In this document: in pieces, positions 8,235-17,936 of the stretch
Position numbering within the stretch: the stretch's first letter is position 1
Layout of the letters: the number at the start of each line of letters is the position of its first letter
Assembly (NCBI GenBank): GCA_019677205.1
Contig: JAAMXY010000379.1
Span: forward strand, 62,001-126,000
Source of the DNA: Pinguiococcus pyrenoidosus
Lineage: Eukaryota > Sar > Pinguiophyceae > Pinguiochrysidales > Pinguiochrysidaceae
Direction: 5' to 3'
Length of the DNA stretch: 64,000 bases
Made by a program: the position numbers and the translations under genes
The notes under the pieces: generated by a model
The model's input: only the letters and a program-made list of their open reading frames with translations
Database searches by the model: none
Told to the model about the DNA's origin: nothing

Positions 8235-10133
8235 ATGCGGCGGATCACGAGGCAGCTGAGCGACCTGGCCGACCGCATCGCCGGTCCGAAGCCCACCGCT
8301 GTGCAAGCGGACCAGATTTCTCAGTTTGACGACAAGTGCCCGGGGTCCTTCATCTCCGACGAGCATGAGCTGTCCTGGCTGATGCAGCAGAAGAAGCTCA
8401 GCCGGAGGCAAGTGCGCCGCGCGGCCGAGCTGATGAAGAAGCTCGGGATCAAAAACATTCCCAAGCGCTTCCAGGAGGAGCTAGATCTGATCTCCTTTGA
8501 CGATGATCTGGCAAGGCCTTCCAACCCGGGGGACGCCGGTGATTTTGCAAACTTCGACCAGGCGGCCTTCAGCGTCTCGGAGCAGCCCGTGGACGACCTG
8601 ACCATGCACCAGAACCTCATCAGCAACATGCCCTTCATGGTCGGGTACGATGCGAACGCGGCGCAGCCGTATGGCGCAGGATACGCTGCGAACACGTACG
8701 CGCAGTACGGATACGATCGGCAGAACGGATACGATCCGCAGAACGGATACGATCCGCAGAACGGATACGATCCGCGGTACGCATACGATCCGCGCTACGG
8801 ATACGATCCGCGCTACGGACAGCAAGGCTACGCTGGAACCGGAGCGAATGGGGGCGGAGCAAATGGCATGGACACCTTCGTTGCACCCAATCAGCAGCCT
8901 ACGCAAGGATTCGACGCCTTTGATGAGGGAGGGCAGCAGCCGGCCGCCGCGAATGCTCGGCCTAACACGGGCTTCGATGCGTTCGATGAGCTCGCCAATG
9001 CCACTGCAGCTGCAGCTGGCACAGGCTTTCCTGCTTCTGCCTCGCAGAGCAATGCCGCAAAGAACCAGAATCTGGGGACGCTCTCTCCATCACCCGATCC
9101 CGGACACGCCTTCTCCGGGACGAGCTCTGGCCGCGAGGCGAAGCTGGATGCTTCCAAGAAGGCACCTCATACGACGGACTCGACCAGCGCATCCGGCGCT
9201 GCGGCTGGGAACGAAGGCAATTTTGAAGCTGCCCCTGCTTTCGAATGGGGCGCGGACTCCTTCCCGGCGGACAAGAGGACGATCGAGTCGCCGGTGGGGA
9301 CCTCGGTGGGAGGGTCGGCGACATCCGGAGAGCAGGACAGCTTCGGCCTTCGACTGCCGACCCCAAGTGATGCAGAAGAGGGTGACCCGAAGTATGTGCG
9401 GACCAAGAGCGGTCGATGGGTTCTCGCGGGCAGCCTGCCCTCGGAGAAGGCGTCGGACCTGGACACGCGGGCGATTCCGTTCGAAACGAGCTCCCGACTC
9501 GGTGGCGTCATCAACACCGAAGAAGCTCGCCAGCTCCGCGAGCAGCATCGCCTGAGGAGGGAGGCGCATGAGAAGCAGGATGACGAAGCAGTGCGACTGC
9601 GCAGACAGACGTACGAGGAGCCGTGGGAGGAGCACGACGTCCGGATGAGGAGGCAGACGTATGAAGAAGCGCCCGAGGGCGATGTGGCGCGGGGTGAAGC
9701 TCCTTATCCCAACCGCGGCAGTGGCTTCTCGGAAGCTGGAAGCATCCGAGAAGAATTGGAAACAAGGCTTTCCTCGCATACTGTCTGCGAACCCATTGCA
9801 GAAGAAGAAAGAATGCCGGCCCCCGTTCCGCAAGAGGCGGCAGCTCCAGCGCTACCAGATCCTGCGGCGGCGCTACCAGATCCTGCGGCGGCGCTACCAG
9901 ATCCTGCAGCGGCGCTACCAGATCCTGCCGCGGGCGTGCCCTCGGCCTTTCCGAACGATGCGGAGATCGCCATCGCTTTGTATGACTTTCCAGCCGAAGA
10001 CAGCTGGCAGATGGGGCTGGCAGAAGGAACGGCGGTGCAAGTCTTGGAGCGGTTCGACGACGGATGGTGCAACGTCAGGACACGGGCTGGACAAGAGGGC
10101 ATGGTCCCCGCCAGCTACCTGGGCGAAGCCTGA
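8235..10133 (+). CDS. Orphan SH3-domain protein with tandem peptide repeats
   Basis: Single exon, 632 aa, starting at the first ATG (MRRITRQLSDLADRI). The N-terminal ~95 residues look folded and helical and include LSRRQVRRAAELMKKLG; I do not recognise a family. Residues ~155-195 are tandem YDPQNG/YDPRYG repeats. The middle is low-complexity with FDAFDE motifs that recur three times. Two RRQTYEE motifs follow, then four copies of the heptad LPDPAAA. The last ~58 residues are an SH3 domain (IAIALYDFPAEDSWQMGLAE...WCNVRTRAGQEGMVPASYL) with the typical ALYDF and final P-x-x-Y. SH3 domains bind proline-rich ligands, so a scaffold or endocytic role is plausible but unproven. No catalytic domain is visible. 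Confidence 0.75.
   Translation: MRRITRQLSDLADRIAGPKPTAVQADQISQFDDKCPGSFISDEHELSWLMQQKKLSRRQVRRAAELMKKLGIKNIPKRFQEELDLISFDDDLARPSNPGDAGDFANFDQAAFSVSEQPVDDLTMHQNLISNMPFMVGYDANAAQPYGAGYAANTYAQYGYDRQNGYDPQNGYDPQNGYDPRYAYDPRYGYDPRYGQQGYAGTGANGGGANGMDTFVAPNQQPTQGFDAFDEGGQQPAAANARPNTGFDAFDELANATAAAAGTGFPASASQSNAAKNQNLGTLSPSPDPGHAFSGTSSGREAKLDASKKAPHTTDSTSASGAAAGNEGNFEAAPAFEWGADSFPADKRTIESPVGTSVGGSATSGEQDSFGLRLPTPSDAEEGDPKYVRTKSGRWVLAGSLPSEKASDLDTRAIPFETSSRLGGVINTEEARQLREQHRLRREAHEKQDDEAVRLRRQTYEEPWEEHDVRMRRQTYEEAPEGDVARGEAPYPNRGSGFSEAGSIREELETRLSSHTVCEPIAEEERMPAPVPQEAAAPALPDPAAALPDPAAALPDPAAALPDPAAGVPSAFPNDAEIAIALYDFPAEDSWQMGLAEGTAVQVLERFDDGWCNVRTRAGQEGMVPASYLGEA
8708..8820 (+). repeat. 18-bp coding tandem repeat (GGATACGATCCGCAGAAC)
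   Basis: Six imperfect 18-bp units encode GYDPQN and GYDPRY hexapeptides inside the SH3 protein. The first three units are almost identical and the later ones diverge, which suggests recent expansion. Confidence 0.9.
9857..9935 (+). repeat. 21-bp coding tandem repeat (LPDPAAA heptad)
   Basis: Nearly four identical copies of a 21-bp unit (CTACCAGATCCTGCGGCGGC-like) encode LPDPAAA repeats just before the SH3 domain. Confidence 0.9.
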
Positions 10134-10327
10134 AGTTGCAAGGTTTTGAGCCTTGGTGTTTCAGTGTACTCATATTCTCCATAGAGCGACATATACCAGG
10201 CCTTCACGCAATACGAGAGAGGAGGAAGGACGCTAGCGGAGGAAGAACGTCTCTTTGCTCTACGGGGCGAGTTCGTCTGCACGGCTGCTCATGCCCAGGT
10301 GTCGCTCTCTCTGTCTCTCTCGACAAC

Positions 10328-11551
10328 TCAGCCTCCGTAGTACTTCAGCACGATGTTCTTCACCCTCTCCCGCTCATGCTCCGGAGCGAAGGCCGCCTCG
10401 ATCGCGTCCAGCGTCCAAGACCGCACGAAGGCCTTGGGAATCCCAATTTTCTGCGTCACGATGTCAACCTCTTCCCGCAACGTCGTCCGAAACACCGACG
10501 GATCGTCCGAGTTGATACTGAAGCGGGCCCCCGCAGCTATGACAGCCCGCAGAGGGTGCTTCGACCAGTCAAGAGCTTCCGCCGCTTCCCCCGTCCAGCC
10601 ACCAGCCTCGTAGGAGCTCGTCGGACAGATCTCGAAGTGGACTTTGGCGTCGACCATGCGCTGCATGATGTCTGGGCTGCGGCTAGCCTGGTAGCCGTGT
10701 CCGATGCGAGTCGCCCCGTAGTCACGCACAGCCAACTCGACATGCTCGCCGAGGTCGACTTCTCCTGCGTGAAGCGTTACGTTCAGGCCGAGCTCCTGCG
10801 CAACCTTGAAGGCTTCGCGGTGAGCGTGATGCGACTCGGGTAGCCTCTCCACGTTGAAATGGTCTTCCCCGGCAGCGATGTCCACGCCAACCACCGCGCA
10901 GGGGAAATTGTGCGCGTATTTGTGGGCCAGTTCGATCGTCGCCATCGCCCAGTCCGGGCGAAACGTCAAGCAGCACAGGATCTGATTGACGATGACGCCC
11001 GTGCGGCGGCATCCCCGTCGCAGGCCGTGCGTCACGGCGTCCAACACGGGTGAGGCGTCCGGAACCTCCGAGCTGTCCTTCCCATCGCCCTGAGTGTAGT
11101 CCCCACCTCCGAGCAAAAGATGCGCGGAGTATCGCACTTCCGTGTAGACGATGTGCTGCTTTGCCTGGCCAAGCACGAAGCGGTACGCCTGGTTCTCGAT
11201 GAGATCCAGCTGCCCGCGCAAGATCGGCAGGTACAGATCAAACGTCCCCAGCATTTCCGTCAAGGAGCGCTTTCCGCGGCAGGTCACGAGCTTCTCGAAG
11301 TCCTCAAAGGACTTGCACGCCTTCACAGCTGCCCGGTGCTCCTGCTTCAGGCGGTGTGGGTTCTTCATCGCTGCAGTGAAGAGCAATCGATTATCCAACG
11401 CGCCGTCGAGATGCACATGAAGCTCCACCAGTGGTCGCTTGCCAGCTCTCCACCGCCGGTGCAGCACCAGCGTCGCCACCAACACGGCTGTCCCGCCTCC
11501 CAGCAGCAGTGCAATGGAGAGCTGCCTCCCGGACAAGTTCAGAAACGTCAT
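10328..11551 (-). CDS. Adenosine deaminase with N-terminal membrane anchor
   Basis: Single exon, 407 aa. It catalyses hydrolytic deamination of adenosine/deoxyadenosine (family knowledge). Visible metal and catalytic motifs are ELHVHLDGA (HxH zinc ligands), LHAGE with the catalytic His-Ala-Gly-Glu, TRIGHG, CPTSSYEAGGW and SINSDDPSVF with the Asp-Asp pair. These place it with classical ADA/ADAL enzymes and all key residues are present. The first ~35 residues contain a hydrophobic segment (LSIALLLGGGTAVLVATLVL) followed by HRRWRAGKR, predicted to be a signal anchor. Most ADA and ADAL enzymes are soluble, so ER, cell-surface or organelle-envelope localisation is an inference. The ATG is the only one preceding the hydrophobic stretch. 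Confidence 0.85.
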   Translation of the reverse strand: MTFLNLSGRQLSIALLLGGGTAVLVATLVLHRRWRAGKRPLVELHVHLDGALDNRLLFTAAMKNPHRLKQEHRAAVKACKSFEDFEKLVTCRGKRSLTEMLGTFDLYLPILRGQLDLIENQAYRFVLGQAKQHIVYTEVRYSAHLLLGGGDYTQGDGKDSSEVPDASPVLDAVTHGLRRGCRRTGVIVNQILCCLTFRPDWAMATIELAHKYAHNFPCAVVGVDIAAGEDHFNVERLPESHHAHREAFKVAQELGLNVTLHAGEVDLGEHVELAVRDYGATRIGHGYQASRSPDIMQRMVDAKVHFEICPTSSYEAGGWTGEAAEALDWSKHPLRAVIAAGARFSINSDDPSVFRTTLREEVDIVTQKIGIPKAFVRSWTLDAIEAAFAPEHERERVKNIVLKYYGG

Positions 11552-12108
11552 GGCTGCGCCTCAAGTTCCATCCACCACGAGCACGACGACGCTGCGACCT
11601 CTCTCCTTCCTCCTTTGAGTTGAAGCAATGGACACCGAGCAAAACGCGGAGGGGCGGACAGAGACCGAGGAGTTGTGCCGCGGTCCGCGCCGGCACTTGC
11701 TTCGCCGATCGCGCAAAAGTAGGAGCAGTCCAGCAGTCTCTCGCGCTCCTCAAGAGGAGACCCGCGGCTGCGATCGCTGAAAGGGCACTGGCGTCGGGTG
11801 CAGGTCACGTCGTTGTGGACAGACTGCGTAGGCGAGGATCACAAGGAGGTGCGGTTTTCGGCGCGACATTTGGTTCTCGCGATCGCCAGACACTGGTCCG
11901 GCGTCGGCAGTTCACGAGCTTACAAGGAGGCCCCGAAGGTCTGCTGGACTTGGCATTGGTGAACGGCGGCCATTGCCGAGGGGAAGAAGCAGAATTGAGT
12001 GCGAGAGAGGCGCCGGTGAAGTCGCCTCGTGCATGCATGGCGGAGATGCTTTATTTTCTTTTTTCCTTTCGACTGTTCTTTTGTCTGCTAGCGCATGCAT
12101 GCATGCTA
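11552..12108. other. Intergenic region upstream of adenosine deaminase
   Basis: This stretch lies between the 5' end of the adenosine deaminase gene and the 3' end of the XRCC3-like gene, both on the minus strand. It contains a pyrimidine-rich stretch near 12050-12080. No protein features are recognised in the overlapping ORFs. Confidence 0.5.
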
Positions 12109-12990
12109 CTACTCCTGCCGCTCTTCGTAGAAAGCCGACCTCACACCCGCCGCCGTGATCTCAAGGGAGCATCTCCCACGTGGCACTGACGGAGAGAAGA
12201 GCAGGTTGGCCGTTCTGGAAACTTGCCGGCCGGCACCGGAACGCTCGAGCATCACGCTGTTCGTGACACACTCGGCCCAGCACAGGCCCATGGCAGGGAC
12301 GTTCTCGAGATTGCGACCCGGTCCAAGCACAGACCCGTCCCCGTATCGCGAGGAGGAGGACGCGCCGATGTTGGCTGTCACCTGATTCACAACGACGAAC
12401 GGGACCCCGCACACGCCGGATAGGTGCTTCATCCCCTGTCCCAGGCCTTGCAAGACGCGGGCTCTGGCGATGGCGTCCGTTCGACCGGAGTATTCCGCGC
12501 GCACGAGCCCTGCGATGCTATCGACCACCACGAGCGTAACGCCGTGGTCACGAATGACGTGCCCGAGACGAGTCTGCACCAGCGTCTGCAGCTCGTCTGC
12601 ATTTCTGACGCTCTCGATGAGCACGCCGTCCAACATGCTTCTCCACGACTGGGTGTCCGAGCTCGCTGCCTTGGCCAGCTCCACCAGGCGGCGTACGGGG
12701 AAGTTGCCTTCCCCACAGCTCAGGAAGATCGCACGACCTCCCAAACCCCCTTGCTCCTCCGGCAGCTGCGCCTGCACCAGAAGCTGCAAGCAGATCTGCG
12801 TCTTTCCACAGCCAGCTCGACCGGAGATCTCGGTGATTCCTTCCGGTGACAGGCCGCCCCCAAGTAGAGCGTCCAGCGCCTCGCATCCGCATCCAAAGGA
12901 GAGGCGGCGCTTCTTTCTTCGTCGCTGAAGAAGGTCCCAGCAACTCGCCATCTCCGGCACGGCTGCTGGAACTGGCCGAACGTCTTTCAT
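12109..12990 (-). CDS. XRCC3: XRCC3-like RAD51 paralog
   Basis: Single exon, 293 aa, a RecA-fold ATPase of homologous recombination. LSFGCGCEALDALLGGGLSP then GITEISGRAGCGKTQICLQL contains the Walker A GRAGCGKT and matches the XRCC3 pattern ([20 protein letters not shown] then ITELAGRSSAGKTQ). TLVVVDSIAGLVRAEYSG is the Walker B region. VPFVVVNQVTANIG and ALGLCWA-like PAMGLCWAECVTNSVML follow, then SLEITAAGVRSA (XRCC3 SYTISAEGVRG). The N-terminal HhH domain of RAD51 is missing, as in several paralogs. XRCC2, RAD51B or RAD51C are less likely because of the XRCC3-like start and end. It probably acts in the nucleus with RAD51C in strand-exchange support. Confidence 0.78.
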   Translation of the reverse strand: MKDVRPVPAAVPEMASCWDLLQRRRKKRRLSFGCGCEALDALLGGGLSPEGITEISGRAGCGKTQICLQLLVQAQLPEEQGGLGGRAIFLSCGEGNFPVRRLVELAKAASSDTQSWRSMLDGVLIESVRNADELQTLVQTRLGHVIRDHGVTLVVVDSIAGLVRAEYSGRTDAIARARVLQGLGQGMKHLSGVCGVPFVVVNQVTANIGASSSSRYGDGSVLGPGRNLENVPAMGLCWAECVTNSVMLERSGAGRQVSRTANLLFSPSVPRGRCSLEITAAGVRSAFYEERQE

Positions 12991-13614
12991 CCACGCCCAA
13001 GCGACGATCGCACACCGTGCGCGCTCTGATGCGGAAGATGATGGTGTGCGGGTGTGTGTGGGGGGGGGGAAGGATGGGCCGATGGCGGCGTGCGCTCAAG
13101 TAAAGCGAACGAATGCGCGCATTAGTCAACGCAGAAACAGCAACGACCCAAAACGAAAATGGCGGGAACTTCTGACCAGACGTTGCATAGAAATTACGTT
13201 TTGTCTTACCACGGCATTCAAATCGTATATTTTGAAATGTTAAATTATCAAATATTTGAAAACAATAAGAAGACGCGAAACCGCCAACCACCCAGAAATG
13301 ATCTTCTTCTCGTGTTCGCGATTCTTTCCGCCGCGACGCGCGGCTGCACCGGCTTTCTAAGTCTTTGAAAATGGATATTGTGCGAAACTGCGCATGCAAT
13401 AGCTTCTAGCGCTCCACTTTGCAACATCTTCGACCAATCCTGAGGCCGCCGGGTTCGCCGCCGACCCTCCCGGCGCACCGCGACCTGCGCCTCTCTCCGC
13501 TTCTCTCGCGCGGACTTCGGTACTTTCCAGTCGCTCTGGACGGTCGCGCACGCACTGGTCGAAGGCTGCTGAGCGGCCGAAGCTCGACTGGCAGCAGGCA
13601 GATCCGCGGAAGCA
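12991..13614. other. Divergent intergenic region with AT-rich core and E2F-like site
   Basis: This lies between the XRCC3-like gene (-) and the four-TM protein gene (+). An AT-rich block runs from about 13195 to 13270. GGCGGGAA at 13161-13168, about 170 bp upstream of the XRCC3 ATG, resembles an E2F site. A run of nine G occurs near 13063-13071. No further gene was seen. Confidence 0.5.
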
Positions 13615-14343
13615 ATGGATGCCGCTCTGTCCACCAAGGACAGACTGTGTGCCCCGTGTGCCGCGAATCCAAAAGGCACCATCACTTACGCTTGGTACGT
13701 CGTCATGGTCCTCGACGGACGCGAGCAGCTGATTAGAACGGATCCGAGTAGCGTGATGCAGCGGGGAACGGGCGAGCGGTTCTGCAAGATTCTGGAGGGT
13801 TGAGACGGCGCGGAGAACATGTCCTCTGCTGTCGGACTAAGTGCGATCCTCCGGCAACAACTGCCAACCTCTTGGCCCTCTAGGATCGCGCTGGCGGTAC
13901 TCACGCTTGTGGTGTTCATTGTGGGCAGCGTGGAAGCCAGCCGGAGGAGCGGCTCGGATGATGCGCTGGCGTTCGCAGCGGTCTGGACGGGACTGATTTT
14001 GCTGGGGATCATGTTCGGCGGCACGTACATCTTCCGCAAGTCGCAGACGCCGATGTCCATCGGCTTCTTGCTCGGAATTCTCGTGCTCATCGCCAACCAG
14101 TGCCTCATCCTCACCGCGGTCTTTGGAGCGCAGGACGAAGACGCCGCCGACGCCTTCGCGGCGTTCTGCTTCATCCTCTTCGTGGGCTACGCCATCTTCG
14201 CCGGCATCCTTGCCGAGTTCCGCCACGACGTCATCAAGAGAGACGAGCCACGAGCCGTCGGGGGAGTGCCGGGAGCGATTGGCCCACCTGCAGCCATGCC
14301 GGAAGCTGGCGCAAAGGCGAGCCCGAGCGAGGCGGCCATCTGA
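13615..14343 (+). CDS. Orphan four-TM membrane protein
   Basis: Preferred model has two exons: 13615-13694 (MDAALSTKDRLCAPCAANPK...) ending GCTTG before GTACGT, and 13884-14343 after CCCTCTAG. The 189-nt intron joins in phase and gives 179 aa. The product has four clear hydrophobic helices: WIALAVLTLVVFIVGSV, AVWTGLILLGIMFGG, GFLLGILVLIANQCLILTAV and FCFILFVGYAIFAGIL. It ends with a Pro/Ala-rich cytosolic tail. The alternative is an intronless start at the ATG at 13819. That reading frame is also open but is separated from the upstream ORF by one in-frame TGA. No family is recognised; the four-helix layout resembles MARVEL-type or other small tetraspan proteins only in shape. Confidence 0.6.
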
Positions 14344-15088
14344 GGGTCGCCGCCGCTCGCAGATCGGGACGACAAGCCGCATCGCTTGGATGCCGCAGAC
14401 ATCAGGAAGGGGAGAGCTACGGCAAGTTTCTGTCCAGTAGACAGTAGACTGGACTGGGAATGCAAGGGAAGCCTGCGTTTACTTTCTACGCCGGAACCTC
14501 CTGAATCGGTCGAGCCTGCCTTAACTTTCTACGCCGGAACCTCCTGAATCGGTCGCGCTGCACTACCGATTCAGGATCCCCAGCACATCCCCGCGTCACG
14601 TGCGAAGATGAATCGTTGTGGCAGCATGGTGGTTTCCCACGACATCGCACCCGATGGCATCTTGCCCAATCGTCCGCCTGCAAAGGGTCTCGCTGGACCA
14701 ATAATTGGGCCTACCATCGGTTTCGCAGCATTCACGCACCGAGCTGCCAGGAAAATCCTGAAAGCGCCGAGCTTGGTTCCAATTCTAAACGAGCACTCGT
14801 CATGCCGTTGGTAAAACCCCACGCCAAAACTCCATCGCCCAATATCGAGCGAGAAAGCACCCCAAATCGGTTTGAAGTTTTGCTCATTGACCTGTGCTTT
14901 TGGCGTTGAGTGAAGTCAGCCAGCACCAATCAGGGTGCGCCCATTTCTACGGTTGTGGCACAGCGTTTGCATCCATCCCAAGCTGACAACCCCCCCGCCG
15001 AGAACTTCAGCTCCCACCTCGCGCTGCCGCTGCAGCACACCGCGGGCGCTTCTCTTTCCCAGCCCGGAGCACAGCGCCTCACGTAGAC
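14344..15088. other. Intergenic region with duplicated segment
   Basis: Between the four-TM gene and the P450 gene. It carries the 43-bp-period duplication described separately and several CCAAT/ATTGG motifs (around 14698-14710 and near 14926). No gene is recognised. Confidence 0.5.
14471..14575 (+). repeat. 43-bp-period direct repeat plus inverted copy
   Basis: A 32-bp segment beginning ACTTTCTACGCCGGAACCTC is present at 14481-14512 and again, identically, at 14524-14555. The preceding GCCTGC is also repeated. CCTGAATCGGT at 14543-14553 is followed by its exact reverse complement ACCGATTCAGG at 14565-14575, so the RNA could fold into an 11-bp hairpin. Confidence 0.95.
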
Positions 15089-16650
15089 ATGGTACCTCTC
15101 CAAGCAAGCAGCTTATCCGATTTCATCGGCGGCAATGAGTGGACGTCGCTCCTTGTGCTGCTGGCCGCCGGCAGCATCCTCATGTCGCTGTCCTTCTGGG
15201 CGAACAAGGTGTGGGCGATGAAGGCATTTCCCGGTAAGCCACTGCCGCCGCCGCATCCAGCCGCCGTAGAGCTCATGGAGCGCTCCTTGCAGGCCCGATG
15301 CCGCTTCCCTTCATTGGCAACAGCCTCGACATTGGCCTGGCCAAGTCGCTCATCCTGTACCTGAAACGCATGCGCTCGTTGCACGGAGGAGTCTTCTGCA
15401 TCTGGCTTTTCAACCAGCCCATGGTGGCCTGCATGAGTCCAAAGACAGCGAGGCAGATCCTGGCCGACGCCAAACGAGTGGACAAGGCCGCTGCCTACCG
15501 GAGAATCTTGGCAAACTTCTTCGGCAACGGCCTCGTCACCAGCAGCGGGGAGGCGCACAAAAGAGACAAGGCTTGCGTCGGCCGTTACTTCACCATGACT
15601 CACGTCGCGAAGTACATCTCCACGATCCAGAAGTGCGTCGACGACGGGATCGAGCGCTACTGCAAGAGGCTCGAGGAGCAACCTGGCAACGTCGTGCAGC
15701 TCTTTCACGTCACGACCCTGCGAATCACGGGCCTTCTCATCGGCAGCTACGACTACTGGCAGAATCCGGAGCTCGCGGAGCTCTGTGCCGCCGAGGTCTC
15801 CTTCGCGTCGACGACCATCGGCGAGCACATGATCTCGGGCATCCCGATGTGGAGCATCTTTCCCAAGGTCCGGCGCGTGCACAGGGCTCGCGACGGTCTT
15901 TGCGGAGCCTCGTTGCGCGACATACCCATTCAAAAGAGGAAGGACCTCATCGCCAATGGCACCGAGGACATCCCAAACGATCCCCTAACCGCCATGATGC
16001 GCGACGGTCTCTCGGAGAAGCTCATTGGCGATCAGATCATGACACTCCTGTGCGCCGGCCACGACACGACGAGCTACCTGCTCGGCTATGCCTGCTACTG
16101 CCTCGCGCAGCATCAAGATGTGCAAGCCAAAGTGCGCGAAGAGGTCGCTCGTGTTGTCGGCAACAAGGACGGCATCGAACGGAATGACCTCGATCAGCTT
16201 CACTACATGCAGCAGGTGATTCAGGAGACCGTCCGCCTGTATCCCGTCGTTCCCTTCGTCCTTCGCGTGACGAAGGAGGACGTCTTCCTGGACGAAACGA
16301 AGCAAACCATCCCGGCGGGGACGAATCTCCTCATCCCTCTGGGCCACATCAATCGAGACCCCGCAATTTGGGAGGAGCCCGCCACGTTCAACCCAAGCAG
16401 AATGGCAGGGGTGCCGATGCCATCCACGAAGCACGGCTTCTTCCCCTTCGCCTACGGCGAAAGGATCTGCCTTGGAAACGTGCTGGCCGTGGTGGAAGCG
16501 AAGATGTTCCTCGTGAGAATGCTGCAGCGCTACAGAATAACGGGGGACCCCAACTTCCGTCCGAAGATCCGGGCCGGGGTGTCGCTGGTTTCTGACAGCA
16601 TCGACGTCTCGCTCGAGAGATGCCCCTTGCCTGTTGCCGGTCTCCCTTGA
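15089..16650 (+). CDS. Cytochrome P450 monooxygenase, membrane-anchored
   Basis: Two exons, 15089-15233 and 15293-16650, with a 59-nt GT-AG intron joining TTTCCCG to GCCCG (FPGPMPLPFIGNS, the usual proline-rich hinge). The product is 500 aa. An N-terminal hydrophobic helix (LLVLLAAGSILMSLSFWA) suggests ER anchoring. P450 hallmarks are all visible: I-helix LLCAGHDTTSYLLGYA (A/G-G-x-D/E-T-T), K-helix ETVRLYP (ExxR), a meander with EPATFNPSRM, and heme loop FFPFAYGERICLGN with the cysteine ligand. The substrate cannot be read from the sequence. The length and motifs fit microsomal class II P450s that depend on NADPH-P450 reductase. Confidence 0.93.
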
Positions 16651-17274
16651 GGGCATGGCGTCGACAGCTTCAAAGGTTTGCAATGATCCGGCCTGGGTGG
16701 CGACTTTGGGAGTGGACGTATCAAACTGGTGGCCAGAGTTCATGAGCGTCAGTGGCAGCTTCGGGTCCTCTAGAGCAGTGCGTCTGCTGCGTGATGACGA
16801 AGACGAAGACGAAGACGAAGACGAAGACGAAGACGAATACAAGCACAAGTACAAGTACAAGTACATAACCCATGCGGCGAATAATTGGACACGCGCTGTT
16901 TATCAGCGAAGCTCATGCGTTGGTCTCTTGACAGCGAAGCAGACGGAAAGGCTGACCGAAGCCAAGCAAGAAAGGAATGGTCTTGATTCTGAAGCCTCAG
17001 AGAAGCCATGATCAATCATCTGCAAGCCGCAGCCGCCAGCCTTGGAACGTGCCATCACTGACAGGCTGGGTCCGCCGTCTCCCAAGGATCGCCAAGCCGT
17101 ACGAGAACCCGAGAACCATTCACACACAGTGCAAGACCACCGTTACCTCAGATTGCGGCGAGACGCGCGGAAGGGCGCCCTTGGACATCGCCTTTGCTAC
17201 CACCGAGCGTTCCGACCTCCCGCTCTCCCGCAAATCCACTTGAGTGCTGCGGTCGCCTTCTTTCTCAGCTGTCT
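16651..17274. other. Convergent 3' intergenic region with hexamer repeats
   Basis: Between the 3' ends of the P450 gene (+) and the uL22 gene (-). It contains the hexamer tract at 16795-16866. The open frame across the hexamers encodes only low-complexity EDEDED and YKYKYK and is not called as a gene. Confidence 0.55.
16795..16866 (+). repeat. Hexanucleotide tandem repeats (GACGAA)n then (TACAAG)n
   Basis: Roughly seven GACGAA units merge into about four TACAAG-type units in the 3' region of the P450 gene. Confidence 0.95.
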
Positions 17275-17936
17275 CTAAGCCTCCACGCCGCCGCCAGCTT
17301 TCACTCGCAACTGAGCTTTGCGCTTTCTGCTGAGCTTCAAGGGTCGCTGCTCCTCCTCCGCCTTCGCCACCGGCTCCTCCTGCTCCGTCAGCACAATCTC
17401 GATGTGCGCCGGCTGAGACATGTACGCATTGATACGGCCGTGGGCACGGTAGGTGCGGCGACGGCCCTGTGGTGCCCGGTTGCATTGCGTGTGCGTGACG
17501 AAGAGCGCGTTGGCGTCCATCCCGTTGACCTCCGCGTTAGCCTCCGCATTGAGCAGCAGATCGAGAATGACCTTCGTGGCCTTCTGCGGCCAGCGACCCT
17601 TGCTGCCCGGAGCCTTCATGTTCTTCGCCTGCGCGTGGCGCCCCACTCCTCCCGTGAACTTGGTGAAGGGCACGATTTGCTTGTAGTCCAACACATCCTC
17701 CAAGAACGACTTTGCCTAGGCAATCACGACGTCTCTCCAGTGAGACGCCCCGTCCAAGAGCCGGCATGGCGCCCGTGCCTCGGAGTCAATCCATGCATGA
17801 GTACCTTGGAGAGCTTCATGCCGCGAATCGTGGTGGTGACTTCGCGACAGTGCTTGAAGTGCACTCGCAAGTGCGAGCCCTTGGCCTTGGCGCTCTTCAC
17901 GGGCAGATCCGCGTCGTCGACGCTGTACTTCACCAT
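17275..17936 (-). CDS. RPL17: Large-subunit ribosomal protein uL22 (eukaryotic L17)
   Basis: Two exons, 17936-17805 and 17715-17275, with an 89-nt intron, encode 190 aa. MVKYSVDD, then [20 protein letters not shown] (human [20 protein letters not shown]) and [20 protein letters not shown] lead into [20 protein letters not shown] and [40 protein letters not shown] followed by IEIVLTE is the diagnostic uL22 beta-hairpin region. The C-terminal tail is Lys-rich. The protein lines the 60S peptide exit tunnel. The splice junction restores continuity across a frame change, so the intron is certain. Large antisense ORFs here are shadows. Confidence 0.95.

Noticed and set aside
16634-17011. 125-codon frame across the hexamer repeats
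   Set aside because: It is largely EDEDED and YKYKYK from simple repeats in the 3' region of the P450 gene.
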